34,654 nucleotides of DNA from Candidatus Omnitrophota bacterium (lineage in GTDB: Bacteria; Omnitrophota; Koll11; Duberdicusellales; 4484-171), in the NCBI GenBank assembly GCA_030692055.1, contig JAUYCY010000030.1:1-34654 (forward strand). The letters are read 5' to 3'. The notes under the pieces were generated by a model. It was given only the letters and a program-made list of their open reading frames with translations, was not told the origin of the DNA and did no database searches. Positions 22,840-30,943 of the stretch are shown here, piece by piece. The position numbers and the translations under genes were made by a program. Each line of letters starts with the position of its first letter. Position 1 is the first letter of the stretch.

Positions 22840-23557
22840 GATACAAAATTTATCCCGACGCGATAACCCCCCCCGATATAACATCGGGAGAATGGAAGCG
22901 TGGTCGGGATTTCGCTCCGCGCGTAGCGGATACAGGAACCCGCGGGCTTTAGCCCGCGGAGCTTCATTTTCGCCGCTAAAGTTTGAAGTTAGCGTAATTA
23001 GGACGCAAGGTGATAAAGATAAGATTACGCCGCTTGATGAGGTATCTAGCCCTGATTTTTTTACCCGAGAGATTGACCAAGCGCTTTTAGCGGGTGAGAT
23101 AGATTTGGCGGTGCATAGCAGTAAAGATTTACCCGATATTTTAGCTAAAGGGTTAACGTTAGTATTTGAAACACCATCAATTAGTCCATATGATGCTTTG
23201 GTTAGCAAGGATAAGCTAAAACTTACGCAACTGCCGCAAGGTACCCGTATAGGGCTAAGCAGCCAAAGGCGTAAAGGCCAGATAAAATCATTGCGGCCTG
23301 ACTTAGAAATAGTTGATATCCGCGGCAACATAGAAGAACGTATGGCATTAATAGAAAAAGGAAGAGTTGACGCAATAATTGTCGCGCTCGCGGCTTTACT
23401 GCGTTTAGGCTTACAAAGTGAAACTTCAGAAATTTTTTCCTTGGAGAATTTTACAACACATCCTAAACAGGGAAGGTTAAGCTTACTGGCAAAGGAGCAA
23501 AGGTGCGTAGAGCTAAAGTTTATATTATTGGCGCAGGCCCGGGCAATTGGGAGCTAA
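22778..23557 (+). CDS. hemC: Hydroxymethylbilane synthase with in-frame insert and no C-terminal domain
   Basis: HemC joins four porphobilinogens. The product is 259 residues. LGTRPSPLALRQASEI (residues 7-22), VIRTQGDK (73-80), the catalytic Asp117 in AVHSSKDLP, and SSQRRKGQIKSLRPDL are intact. Residues 26-64 are foreign: they are encoded by a palindromic repeat (22853-22969). The protein stops right after THPKQGRLSLLAKE, the position of the family's PAQG.L motif. It therefore lacks domain 3, which normally carries the cysteine holding the dipyrromethane cofactor. The end overlaps cobA by 55 bases. Activity is uncertain without a check of related short HemC proteins. Confidence 0.85.
   Translation: MQEILKLGTRPSPLALRQASEIQNLSRRDNPPRYNIGRMEAWSGFRSARSGYRNPRALARGASFSPLKFEVSVIRTQGDKDKITPLDEVSSPDFFTREIDQALLAGEIDLAVHSSKDLPDILAKGLTLVFETPSISPYDALVSKDKLKLTQLPQGTRIGLSSQRRKGQIKSLRPDLEIVDIRGNIEERMALIEKGRVDAIIVALAALLRLGLQSETSEIFSLENFTTHPKQGRLSLLAKEQRCVELKFILLAQARAIGS
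22853..22969. repeat. Palindromic repeat inserted in hemC
   Basis: Three stems are seen: TCCCGA/TCGGGA enclosing CCCGAT/ATCGGG, then CGCTCCGCGCGTAGCGG, then CCGCGGGCTTTAGCCCGCGG. The last, with its tail GGAGCTTCAT, matches 31079-31102 in the csoR intergenic region, so it is a mobile repeat family. It keeps the hemC reading frame open. The exact edges are unsure; near-matching ATTTATC and ATTTTCG flank it. Confidence 0.8.
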
Positions 23558-24240
23558 TTACAGTTAAAGGGCTTAAAAAACTAAAAGAAGCCGATGTTAT
23601 TCTTTATGATTTTTTAGCTTCCAAGGAATTATTATGCCTCGCCAAAGAAAGCGCCGAAATTATTTGTGTGGGTAAAGCTGATGGTTTACATCTTTTAGAG
23701 CAAGATGAAATCAATAAATTGATTTTTAAAAAAGCCAAAGCAGGTAAAACCGTGGCAAGGCTTAAAGGCGGCGATCCTTTAGTTTTTAGCCGCGGTATTG
23801 AAGAGGCGCTATATTTACGAAAAAAAAGAATTAATTTTGAAATTATTCCCGGCATTACTTCGGCATTTGCCGCGCCGCAAAGTTTTGGTATACCTTTGAC
23901 TAAAAGAGGAGAATTTTCTTCAATCGCGGTTTTAACCGGAAGAAAGAGTAACGGTAAGCCTCTGGATGCGCCAAACTGCGATACTTTAGTTTATCTTATG
24001 GCGGTAGAGAATATAAAAAATGTCGTAAAAGCTGTTCTTAGCTCGGGTAAAAGTAAAACCACGCCCTGCGCGTTTATTGAGCGCGGGACAACACCAGATG
24101 AGCGTATTATCACAGGAAATTTAGGAAATATCGCGGTAAAAGCAAAGAGGTTGTTGGTTAAAGCACCGGCGGTATTTATTGTAGGTAAAATTATTAAATA
24201 TGGAAAGGCAATCTATGCAGATAAATTTAAAACCAGATAA
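23503..24240 (+). CDS. cobA: Uroporphyrinogen-III C-methyltransferase
   Basis: CobA (SUMT) methylates uroporphyrinogen III twice to precorrin-2 using SAM. The product is 245 residues, a stand-alone SUMT without a HemD fusion. VYIIGAGPGNWELITVKG (residues 6-23), VARLKGGDPLVFSRG (84-98), PGITSAFAAPQSFGIPLTKR and CAFIERGTTPDERII are all typical. The GTG start lies behind AAAGGAGCAAAG, inside the hemC end. Together with the Met8-like enzyme it completes siroheme formation. Confidence 0.93.
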   Translation: MRRAKVYIIGAGPGNWELITVKGLKKLKEADVILYDFLASKELLCLAKESAEIICVGKADGLHLLEQDEINKLIFKKAKAGKTVARLKGGDPLVFSRGIEEALYLRKKRINFEIIPGITSAFAAPQSFGIPLTKRGEFSSIAVLTGRKSNGKPLDAPNCDTLVYLMAVENIKNVVKAVLSSGKSKTTPCAFIERGTTPDERIITGNLGNIAVKAKRLLVKAPAVFIVGKIIKYGKAIYADKFKTR

Positions 24241-25264
24241 TTTGATGGTTCGACTTCGTCCTTCGGCAAGCTCAAGGACACCCTTAAGCGAAGTCGAACG
24301 GGTTCGCTCACCATCAACCCTGAGCGTAGTCGAGGGGTTGATCTACCCTTATTTTGTAAGCGCTGGAATAAATAAGAAAGAGGAAATTAAATCTTTTCCA
24401 CAAGTGTTTAAGTTTTCCATTGACCGTCTTATCAAAGATATCAGTGTGTCTAAAAGATTAGGCATTGAGAAAATTTTATTATTCGGCACAGGGGAGAAAA
24501 AAGATAGTTTAGCCACAGCGGCATATAAAAAAGATAATCTCATAGCTTTGGCGGTAAAAAATATCAAAAAAGAATTTCCGGATTTAACTGTGATTACAGA
24601 TGTGTGTTTGTGTGGATATACAAGCCATGGGCACTGCGGCATTTTAAAAGCGCATAGCGCAAAGCGCATAGCGCAAAGCGATTTTATAGATAGCAGAAAA
24701 ACATTAGAGGCGCTGGCGAAGATTGCGCTATCGCACGTTGAGGCGGGGGCGGATTGGGTAGCGCCTTCGGCAATGGCAAAGAAACAGGTAGAAGCTATAA
24801 GAAAAGAATTAGATAGAAACGGCTTTAATAAAACAAATATTTTAGGTTATTCTGCAAAGTTTGCTTCAAACTTTTATGGGCCGTTTCGTAATGCCTGTGG
24901 TTCAGCGCCCAGTTTTGGAGATAGAAGCAGTTATCAACTTAACTATACTGACCGGAATAAGGCACTACTTGAGATTAGTGATGATATTAAAGAAGGTGCT
25001 GATATGGTAATGGTAAAACCGGCGCTGGGCTATTTAGATATAATTAAAGAAGCAAAACAAAAGTTTAATTATCCCTTAGCCGCTTTTAATGTAAGTGGAG
25101 AATACGCAATGGTAAAAGCGTACGTAAAGAGCATAGCGCATGGTGCAAGGCGCATAACGTTAGAGAAGAATTTAGTACTGGAGATTTTAACGGCGATAAA
25201 AAGGGCAGGAGCAGATTTTATTATTACTTATCATGCTAAAGAGGTGGCTGGTTGGTTAAAGTAA
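24215..25264 (+). CDS. hemB: Delta-aminolevulinic acid dehydratase with in-frame repeat insert
   Basis: HemB condenses two 5-aminolevulinates to porphobilinogen. The product is 349 residues from the ATG at 24215, which has GGAAAGG upstream. The zinc cysteines are in DVCLCGYTSHGHCGIL, the two active-site lysines in GYSAKFASNFYGPFR and MVMVKPALGYLD. A 96-base palindromic repeat (24247-24342) adds 32 residues after residue 10. Removing it restores DNLIYPYFV, matching the family's DLIYPLFV. A tandem 14-base repeat (24649-24680) adds a few more residues after GILK. Confidence 0.92.
   Translation: MQINLKPDNLMVRLRPSASSRTPLSEVERVRSPSTLSVVEGLIYPYFVSAGINKKEEIKSFPQVFKFSIDRLIKDISVSKRLGIEKILLFGTGEKKDSLATAAYKKDNLIALAVKNIKKEFPDLTVITDVCLCGYTSHGHCGILKAHSAKRIAQSDFIDSRKTLEALAKIALSHVEAGADWVAPSAMAKKQVEAIRKELDRNGFNKTNILGYSAKFASNFYGPFRNACGSAPSFGDRSSYQLNYTDRNKALLEISDDIKEGADMVMVKPALGYLDIIKEAKQKFNYPLAAFNVSGEYAMVKAYVKSIAHGARRITLEKNLVLEILTAIKRAGADFIITYHAKEVAGWLK
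24247..24342. repeat. Palindromic repeat inserted in hemB
   Basis: The element is 96 bases, a multiple of three, and flanked by a direct TTGAT (24242-24246 and 24338-24342). Two hairpins are present: GATGGTTCGACTTCG pairs with CGAAGTCGAAC and ACCATC, and TCAACCC pairs with GGGTTGA. The same unit with a different but still complementary outer stem lies at 11921-12026. Confidence 0.85.
24649..24680. repeat. 14-bp tandem repeat in hemB
   Basis: AGCGCATAGCGCAA occurs twice in tandem, followed by AGCG, and lengthens the loop after the zinc site. The same motif occurs in the metal-binding linker of cusB at 33261-33293. Confidence 0.8.
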
Positions 25265-25277
25265 ACAAGAGGTTGCT

Positions 25278-26165
25278 ATGCTTTTTGCAGAAATTGGTTA
25301 TAGAATTTTAAAGGAGTTTTTTTTGACCTTAGTTACGGTATTGCCTTACTTTATTTTGGGAGTTATTTTTGCTACATTTTTAGAGATGTATAGTAAGCCT
25401 CGTTTTGTTTACCGATACCTAAATAAAGGGTTTTTTTCTGTAATTAATGCCAGTATTTTAGGGGCAATACTGCCTGGCTGTGCATGCGCCACTATGCCTA
25501 TGGCTGAAGGCTTAAAACGAAAAGGAGCAGGATTAGGGACATTGTCAGCCTTTATTATGGTTTCACCTTTGTTAAGCCCACAGACGGTTATTTTGACTTA
25601 TGCATTGTTAGGCGCAAAGTTTACCATTGCCAGAATTATTTTTTCACTTTCTGGCGCAATTCTTTTAGGCGTAATATTTAATTATCTTCAAGATTTAAAA
25701 ATAAAAGGGTTTGTATTGTCAACCGTATCGGAAAGAGAATGTAAAAATTGTTCTGAAGAACGCGAAGAAAGGAATTTTTTAAGAATTTTTTTCAGTATTT
25801 TTAAAAGCTTAGGTAAATATTTCTTATTGGGTTTATTTATTGCTAGTCTGCTTATGGTGCTTATTCCAAAAGATGCCATACCCAAATATATTGGTTCCTC
25901 CGGCGGTTTCTCATATCTGGTGGCAGCTCTTGTGGGAATTCCGGTATATATCTGCGAAGGAGAGGAGATACCCATAACTTTGGCACTTTTAAAATTAGGT
26001 TTGGGTAAAGGCCCGGCATTTACTTTTCTTTTAGGAGCAGTGGGAACCTGTATTCCTACGATGCTTATGGCGCAAAAAATAATTGGTAAAAAGCCAGTTA
26101 TTTTTTATATCATTAGTTGGTTTATATTCGCTATCGGTTCAGGATTATTATTTAGTTTATGGTAA
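25278..26165 (+). CDS. Permease, PF03773 (DUF318/ArsP-like)
   Basis: The product is 295 residues with about eight membrane helices. The two conserved loops are ILPGCACATMPMAEGLKRKG and CEGEEIPITLALLKLGLG, with GAVGTCIPTMLMAQK close after. A central hydrophilic loop contains CKNCSEEREERN. It is a shorter relative of the YHS-permease at 2290. Embedded between hemB and hemL, it may move a sulfur or metal compound linked to siroheme and sulfite use, but the substrate is unknown. AGAGG precedes the ATG. It overlaps hemL by seven bases. Confidence 0.8.
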   Translation: MLFAEIGYRILKEFFLTLVTVLPYFILGVIFATFLEMYSKPRFVYRYLNKGFFSVINASILGAILPGCACATMPMAEGLKRKGAGLGTLSAFIMVSPLLSPQTVILTYALLGAKFTIARIIFSLSGAILLGVIFNYLQDLKIKGFVLSTVSERECKNCSEEREERNFLRIFFSIFKSLGKYFLLGLFIASLLMVLIPKDAIPKYIGSSGGFSYLVAALVGIPVYICEGEEIPITLALLKLGLGKGPAFTFLLGAVGTCIPTMLMAQKIIGKKPVIFYIISWFIFAIGSGLLFSLW

Positions 26166-27406
26166 GAACAGTATCCCAAAAAATTTTTAGAGAAGCAAAG
26201 AACTATCTAGTAGGCGGGGTAAATAGCCCTGTGCGTAGTTTTGGATATGCGGGGGTAGAGCCACTTTTAATTAAAAAAGGTAAAGGCGCAAAGGTTTATG
26301 ATTATGACGGCAATAGTTATATTGATTATGTGCTTAGCTGGGGCGTTTTAATTCTTGGGCATGCTTATCCGGCAGTAATAAAAGATTTAAAAAAGACTAT
26401 TGAGTATGGTTTAAGTTTTGGCACAACAAATGCACATGAAGTGGAGTTAGCTAAAATTTTAAAAGACGTAATTCCTTTTGCCGAAAAAATAAGATTTGTA
26501 AACTCAGGCACTGAGGCAGTGATGGGCGCAGTAAGGCTTGCGCGAGGTTATACCGGCAGGGATAAAATTATAAAGTTTGAGCATTCCTATCATGGCCACG
26601 CAGATTATCTTTTAGCCCGCGCCGGTTCAGGCCTAGCTACTTTAAAAATTCCGCTTAGCCTTGGAGTGCCGAAAGATTTCATCAAAGATACCTTGGTAAT
26701 TCCTTACCGAGATAAGATTTTATTAGATAAGGTATTTAAAAGATACGGCAAAGAAATAGCTGCGGTGTTGGTAGAGCCGGTTGGGGGCAATTACGGCGTA
26801 ATCCCTCCAGATGTCGAGTTTTTAAAATATCTAAGAGTAGTTACAAAACAACACGGTTCTCTGTTGATTGCGGATGAAATAATTACGGGATTTCGTTTTA
26901 ATTTTGGTTCATTTATTTTTAAATCCGGAATAACACCGGATTTAATTTGCCTTGGTAAGATTATCGGCGGTGGCCTGCCTATAGGAGCATACGGCGGTAG
27001 TAAGAAAATAATGGATTACCTTGCGCCGCTAGGCGAGGTTTATCAGGCATCTACTTTTTCAGGCAATCCCATTGTGATGCAGGCAGGTATAGTTACACTT
27101 AGGGCATTGGCAAATTTAAGAAAAGATTATGGGCAGCTCAGGGATTTAACAGCATTTTTGAGTAATACTCTTAAAGAGATAGCTAGAGCGTACAGAGTTA
27201 ATTTAGAGGTGAATCGTTTTGGTTCGATGTTTAGCCTAAAGTTTTCGAAGAAAGAGGATTTTAAAAAGTTTTACAGGGGAATGCTTAAAGCCGGAGTATA
27301 TTTTGCTCCTTCTGAATTTGAGGCGAATTTTTTATCATTTGCGCATACAAAGAAAGATATCGACAACACCATATCTTTGGCGAGGAGGCAGTTATGGAAA
27401 ATATAA
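26159..27406 (+). CDS. hemL: Glutamate-1-semialdehyde 2,1-aminomutase
   Basis: HemL converts glutamate-1-semialdehyde to 5-aminolevulinate with PLP. The product is 415 residues. YLVGGVNSPVRSFG (residues 14-27), VNSGTEAVMGAVRLARG, FEHSYHGHADYLLA, LIADEIITGFR, the PLP lysine in CLGKIIGGGLPIG and YQASTFSGNPIVMQAG are all present. It overlaps the permease upstream and the sulfite reductase downstream (13 bases), so translation is probably coupled. It is slightly shorter than the usual about 428. Confidence 0.95.
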   Translation: MVRTVSQKIFREAKNYLVGGVNSPVRSFGYAGVEPLLIKKGKGAKVYDYDGNSYIDYVLSWGVLILGHAYPAVIKDLKKTIEYGLSFGTTNAHEVELAKILKDVIPFAEKIRFVNSGTEAVMGAVRLARGYTGRDKIIKFEHSYHGHADYLLARAGSGLATLKIPLSLGVPKDFIKDTLVIPYRDKILLDKVFKRYGKEIAAVLVEPVGGNYGVIPPDVEFLKYLRVVTKQHGSLLIADEIITGFRFNFGSFIFKSGITPDLICLGKIIGGGLPIGAYGGSKKIMDYLAPLGEVYQASTFSGNPIVMQAGIVTLRALANLRKDYGQLRDLTAFLSNTLKEIARAYRVNLEVNRFGSMFSLKFSKKEDFKKFYRGMLKAGVYFAPSEFEANFLSFAHTKKDIDNTISLARRQLWKI

Positions 27407-28107
27407 ATTATGAAGATTTGAAAAAGCGAGGATTTCTAAGGCAGAAGCAAGAGGGATTTTTTGTTTTACGGACAAAAATGCCTTGTGCGGTATTTGACGC
27501 TAAGCACCTTGAAAAATTAATTGAAATTTCCCGTAAATATGCTAAAGGATTTATCCATACCACTACCCGCCAGGGCATAGAAATCCCTTTTACTAAGTTT
27601 GAGGATATTACTAAGGTAGAAGAGGAATTAAAAGCAGCCGGTATAGAAACCGGAACTTCTGGCCCGCGGCTGCGTACTACTACTTGCTGTCCGGGAAATA
27701 ACTGGTGTAAATCCGGTTCAATAAATACCTTTGCTTTATATCATAGAATTGAAAAAGAGTTAAATATAAAATGCGGATTGGATTTGCCGCATAAATTTAA
27801 AATCGCAATTTCCGGCTGCCCCAATGGCTGTACGCGTCCGCAAAATTCTGAAATTGGCATACACGGCCAAGTGGATTTAGCTTCAGCTGATAAGCGCATA
27901 GGCTATGCGGTTTATCTGGCTGGTTGCTCCGGAAAAACTCCTCGAACAGGTTTTAAACTGGATAAGATTTTTACGGAAAATGAGGTTTTAGAGTTAATAG
28001 AGAAGGTAGTTACTTTTTTCAAAAACAACGCCAAACCCAAACAGCGCCTCGTCTTTCTGATAGAAGAAATCGGTAAAGAAAATTTCTTACGTAAAATAAG
28101 GCTGTAG
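27394..28107 (+). CDS. Small siroheme sulfite/nitrite reductase (4Fe-4S)
   Basis: The product is 237 residues. It is a single ferredoxin-like plus 4Fe-4S domain unit, as in low-molecular-weight assimilatory sulfite reductases of sulfate reducers and methanogens. The siroheme/cluster ligands are TTTCCPGNNWCKSG (C-X5-C) and ISGCPNGCTRP (C-X3-C). IHTTTRQGIEIPF is the substrate-side anchor. The genomic link to siroheme synthesis and cysH/cysK argues for six-electron reduction of sulfite to sulfide. Nitrite as substrate cannot be excluded. GAGGAGG precedes the ATG within hemL. Confidence 0.85.
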   Translation: MENINYEDLKKRGFLRQKQEGFFVLRTKMPCAVFDAKHLEKLIEISRKYAKGFIHTTTRQGIEIPFTKFEDITKVEEELKAAGIETGTSGPRLRTTTCCPGNNWCKSGSINTFALYHRIEKELNIKCGLDLPHKFKIAISGCPNGCTRPQNSEIGIHGQVDLASADKRIGYAVYLAGCSGKTPRTGFKLDKIFTENEVLELIEKVVTFFKNNAKPKQRLVFLIEEIGKENFLRKIRL

Positions 28108-28151
28108 AAAAAACAAGACTATTCTTTAATTTATGCGAAAATATTACAGCT

Positions 28152-29930
28152 ATGAATATTATATTAGTCGGTAACCCCAATGTCGGTAAAAGCGTTGTCT
28201 TTAATGCGCTCACTAAAAGTTATGTCACGGTATCAAATTACCCCGGCACTACCGTAGATATATCAAAAGGTATTGCAAAAATAGGCAATCAAAACTTTTT
28301 AGTTTATGATACTCCCGGCATAAATAGCCTTTCCGTACACTCTGAAGACGAGAAAGTAACCCGCGATATACTTTCAAAAAGCGATATAGCCGCAATAGTT
28401 CAGGTAGCTGATAGTAAGAACCTGAAAAGATCCTTGGTTTTAACTTTAGAACTTATGGAATTAAACTTACCTTTAGTTTTAAACCTAAATATGAGCGATG
28501 AGGCAAAAGACAGAGGAATAAAAATAGATACAAAAAAATTATCACAAAAATTAGGCATAGATATAGTTGAAACCGTAGCTGTAACAGGTGATGGTATTAG
28601 CAGGCTTAAAGAAGCAATTTTAAAAGCAAAAGATAAAAAGGCAATTCACGTTAGCGATATATTTGGCAAAAAGGAGACAGGCAATGACAAAATAATTTCT
28701 CTAAAAAGAAAAAACCAAGTAGTTAATGATTTGGTTAAAGATGTTTTACATATTTCAAAAATTCAGAATAAAACTACCCACGAGTTTATAGGACGGCTCT
28801 GCGTAAGTCCTGCCAGTGGAATGCCTATTCTTATTCTAGTTTTAATATTAATGTATCTTTTTGTCGGTAGGTTCGCCGCAGTCTGGGGAGTAGATTTTTT
28901 TGAAAATACCATATTTGGGCAATATATAAATCCATTTTTTACAAATATTGTAGATAAATATATACCCATATCTATTATAAAAGAACTTTTGGTGGGGGAA
29001 TACGGGATAATCACTATGGCTTTTACTTATGCCTTTGCCATAATATTTCCTATAGTAACGGCGTTCTTTCTCTTTTTTGGAATACTGGAAGATTCAGGGT
29101 ACTTACCGCGGCTATCTGTTTTATCTGATAGAGTATTTAGAATAATCGGCTTAAATGGCCGGGCGATACTGCCTATGGTTTTAGGGCTTGGCTGCGGAAC
29201 CATGGCCACTCTCACCGCAAGAATACTGGATACAAAAAAAGAGCGTATACTGGTCAGCTTGCTTCTTACTTTAGCAATTCCCTGTTCTGCGCAGTTAGGT
29301 GTGATTATGGCAATGCTAAGCGGGCTTTCCGCTCGTGCTTTTATCCTTTGGCTTTTAATAATACTTTTCGTGATGACAACTGTCGGTTTTTTTGCTTCTA
29401 AGTTGATACCGGGAAAGCGTAGTCCCTTTATCCAGGAAATTCCCCCTATGCGCCTACCCCAGCTTAAAAATATTTTCGTAAAAACGCTTGCTAGGTTGAA
29501 GTGGTATTTAAAAGAAGCCGTGCCTTTATTTATTTTGGGAACAGTTATTCTTTTTGTAGCGGACAAAATAGGGCTTTTACGTTGGTTAGAAAAAGTATTG
29601 AGCCCGTTAATAGTAACGTGGCTACATCTACCGCAAAAAGCTACCGCTGCTTTTATTATAGGGTTTTTAAGAAGAGATTATGGCGCGGCAGGGTTATTTA
29701 TGCTTGCAAAGAGCGGTGCGCTTGATAAAATTCAGGTTATTGTAAGCCTGGTGGTGATAACATTATTTGTGCCTTGTGTTGCGCAGTTCTTTGTTACCGT
29801 AAAAGAAAGAGGACTTAAGGTTGCTTTTATGATAGCCGGTTTTGTATTTATTTTTGCGTTTTTAGTCGGAGGGATTTTGAATCATATATTACGCTATTTA
29901 ATTTTGATAAAAGGCATTGGGGTATTATAA
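28152..29930 (+). CDS. feoB: Ferrous iron transporter B
   Basis: FeoB imports Fe(II). The product is 592 residues, near the low end of the family. The N-terminal G domain has GNPNVGKSVVFNALT (residues 6-20), SNYPGTTVDI, DTPGINSLSV and NMSD. The membrane part carries the paired Gate motifs with GLGCGTMATLTARILDTKKE and PCSAQLG, and VPCVAQFFVTVKERG near the end. No FeoA lies in front; a FeoA-like domain is instead fused to the DtxR regulator downstream. A leader-like element starts three bases after its stop. Confidence 0.95.
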   Translation: MNIILVGNPNVGKSVVFNALTKSYVTVSNYPGTTVDISKGIAKIGNQNFLVYDTPGINSLSVHSEDEKVTRDILSKSDIAAIVQVADSKNLKRSLVLTLELMELNLPLVLNLNMSDEAKDRGIKIDTKKLSQKLGIDIVETVAVTGDGISRLKEAILKAKDKKAIHVSDIFGKKETGNDKIISLKRKNQVVNDLVKDVLHISKIQNKTTHEFIGRLCVSPASGMPILILVLILMYLFVGRFAAVWGVDFFENTIFGQYINPFFTNIVDKYIPISIIKELLVGEYGIITMAFTYAFAIIFPIVTAFFLFFGILEDSGYLPRLSVLSDRVFRIIGLNGRAILPMVLGLGCGTMATLTARILDTKKERILVSLLLTLAIPCSAQLGVIMAMLSGLSARAFILWLLIILFVMTTVGFFASKLIPGKRSPFIQEIPPMRLPQLKNIFVKTLARLKWYLKEAVPLFILGTVILFVADKIGLLRWLEKVLSPLIVTWLHLPQKATAAFIIGFLRRDYGAAGLFMLAKSGALDKIQVIVSLVVITLFVPCVAQFFVTVKERGLKVAFMIAGFVFIFAFLVGGILNHILRYLILIKGIGVL

Positions 29931-29933
29931 TCA

Positions 29934-30142
29934 AATGAGGCAGCCCCGATTATATCGGGGCGTAGCCGAATTTGACCCCACACCCAGACAAAATGGTGTG
30001 GTATATATTTGTATTCTCAGAAAATAAATATATAACTTTATATTATGAGTTGTTTCAGCATAGCCCTGGGCGTGGGGTTCAATTCCGACGTACAACTTAT
30101 GTTCGTAAAATAACTCCATAAGTTGTGTTGTCATTGAAGGAG
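29934..30142 (+). repeat. Three-arm structured leader element, copy B (dtxR)
   Basis: Order: AATGAG, arm 1 (GCCCCGATTATATCGGGGC, 29943-29961), CCGAATTTG, arm 2 (CCCCACACCCAG with CTGGGCGTGGGG at 30066), TTCAATTC, arm 3 (ACAACTTAT/ATAAGTTGT), then TCATTGAAGGAG. A short frame starting GTG at 30151 (13 codons) and a CAGTGATT/AATCACTG hairpin follow before dtxR. The element begins three bases after feoB. Confidence 0.72.
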
Positions 30143-30219
30143 ATGATTCCAGTGATTAAGAATGAGATTAAATTAGTAGCAAAATCACTGTAATCAAAAT
30201 TATAGGAGGATAATATAAG

Positions 30220-30873
30220 ATGGAACGTAATCAAAAATTAGAAGAAGCTTTAAGCGTAGTTTGGGAAGAAAAAGAAAAGAAGGTTTATAATAAAGAGGCA
30301 GTAAGGAAAAAAATTTTAGAGGCTGTGAACGAAGATGTATTGGAAAACTTAGCCCGCGAAGGGTTTGTTGTTTTAGAAAAAGATCTTATAAAGTTTACTG
30401 ATAAAGGCGAAGTAAAAGCAAAAGATATCGTTAGGCGTCAGCGCTTAGCCGAGCGTCTGCTCATAGATGTGTTAGAACTGGGCAGAGAGGAGATGAATTC
30501 TTCCGCTTGTGCTTTCGAGCACATATTGTCGAAAGAAGTAGAGGAAAGCATATGTACGCTTTTAGGCCATCCCAAAGAATGCCCGCACGGCCTTAGTATA
30601 CCGGCAGGGGAATGCTGCGAGAAAGTAAAAGGTTTAATCGAAAGTATAGTAATACCTTTATCTAAGCTTAAGCCGGGTGAGGCAGGAAAAATTGTATATG
30701 TTTTAACGCGTGACCATCCACAACTACATAAAATAATGTCTTTTGGCATTTTGCCCGGCGCCCGCATAGCAGTGCATCAAGTAGCGCCCTCAGTTATAAT
30801 TCAGGTTGAGGAAACTCAAGTGGCACTAGAAGAGGAAATCGCAAAAGAAATTTACGTCAAAAGAGTTAGTTAG
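30220..30873 (+). CDS. DtxR/MntR-family regulator with C-terminal FeoA/SH3 domain
   Basis: The product is 217 residues. An N-terminal winged helix is followed by the metal-binding dimer domain, with the typical ligands in SACAFEHILSKEVEE and GHPKECPHG. Residues about 140-217 form an FeoA/SH3-like domain (SKLKPGEAGKIVYVLTRDHP, then LPGARIAVHQVAPS). Such proteins repress iron or manganese uptake when loaded with metal. The position just behind feoB suggests control of feoB. AGGAGGA precedes the ATG. A structured element and a mini-frame lie in its 5' region. Confidence 0.9.
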   Translation: MERNQKLEEALSVVWEEKEKKVYNKEAVRKKILEAVNEDVLENLAREGFVVLEKDLIKFTDKGEVKAKDIVRRQRLAERLLIDVLELGREEMNSSACAFEHILSKEVEESICTLLGHPKECPHGLSIPAGECCEKVKGLIESIVIPLSKLKPGEAGKIVYVLTRDHPQLHKIMSFGILPGARIAVHQVAPSVIIQVEETQVALEEEIAKEIYVKRVS

Positions 30874-30876
30874 TAA

Positions 30877-30920
30877 ACCCCGTTAGAAAGTTCAGGGTGG
30901 GGCTTTCTTTCTAACGGGGT
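30877..30920 (+). terminator. Strong hairpin after dtxR
   Basis: ACCCCGTTAGAAAG (30877-30890) pairs perfectly over 14 bases with 30907-30920. Only AAATTT follows instead of a T-run. It is probably the operon end. Confidence 0.6.
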
Positions 30921-30943
30921 AAATTTCAAACGAATACACCTGA

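Noticed and set aside
22735..23331. 198-codon minus-strand frame opposite hemC
   Set aside because: It is the shadow of the hemC coding sequence and its palindromic insert, with no ribosome site or recognisable domain.
29027..29566. 179-codon minus-strand frame opposite feoB
   Set aside because: It lies fully within the conserved feoB membrane part on the other strand.
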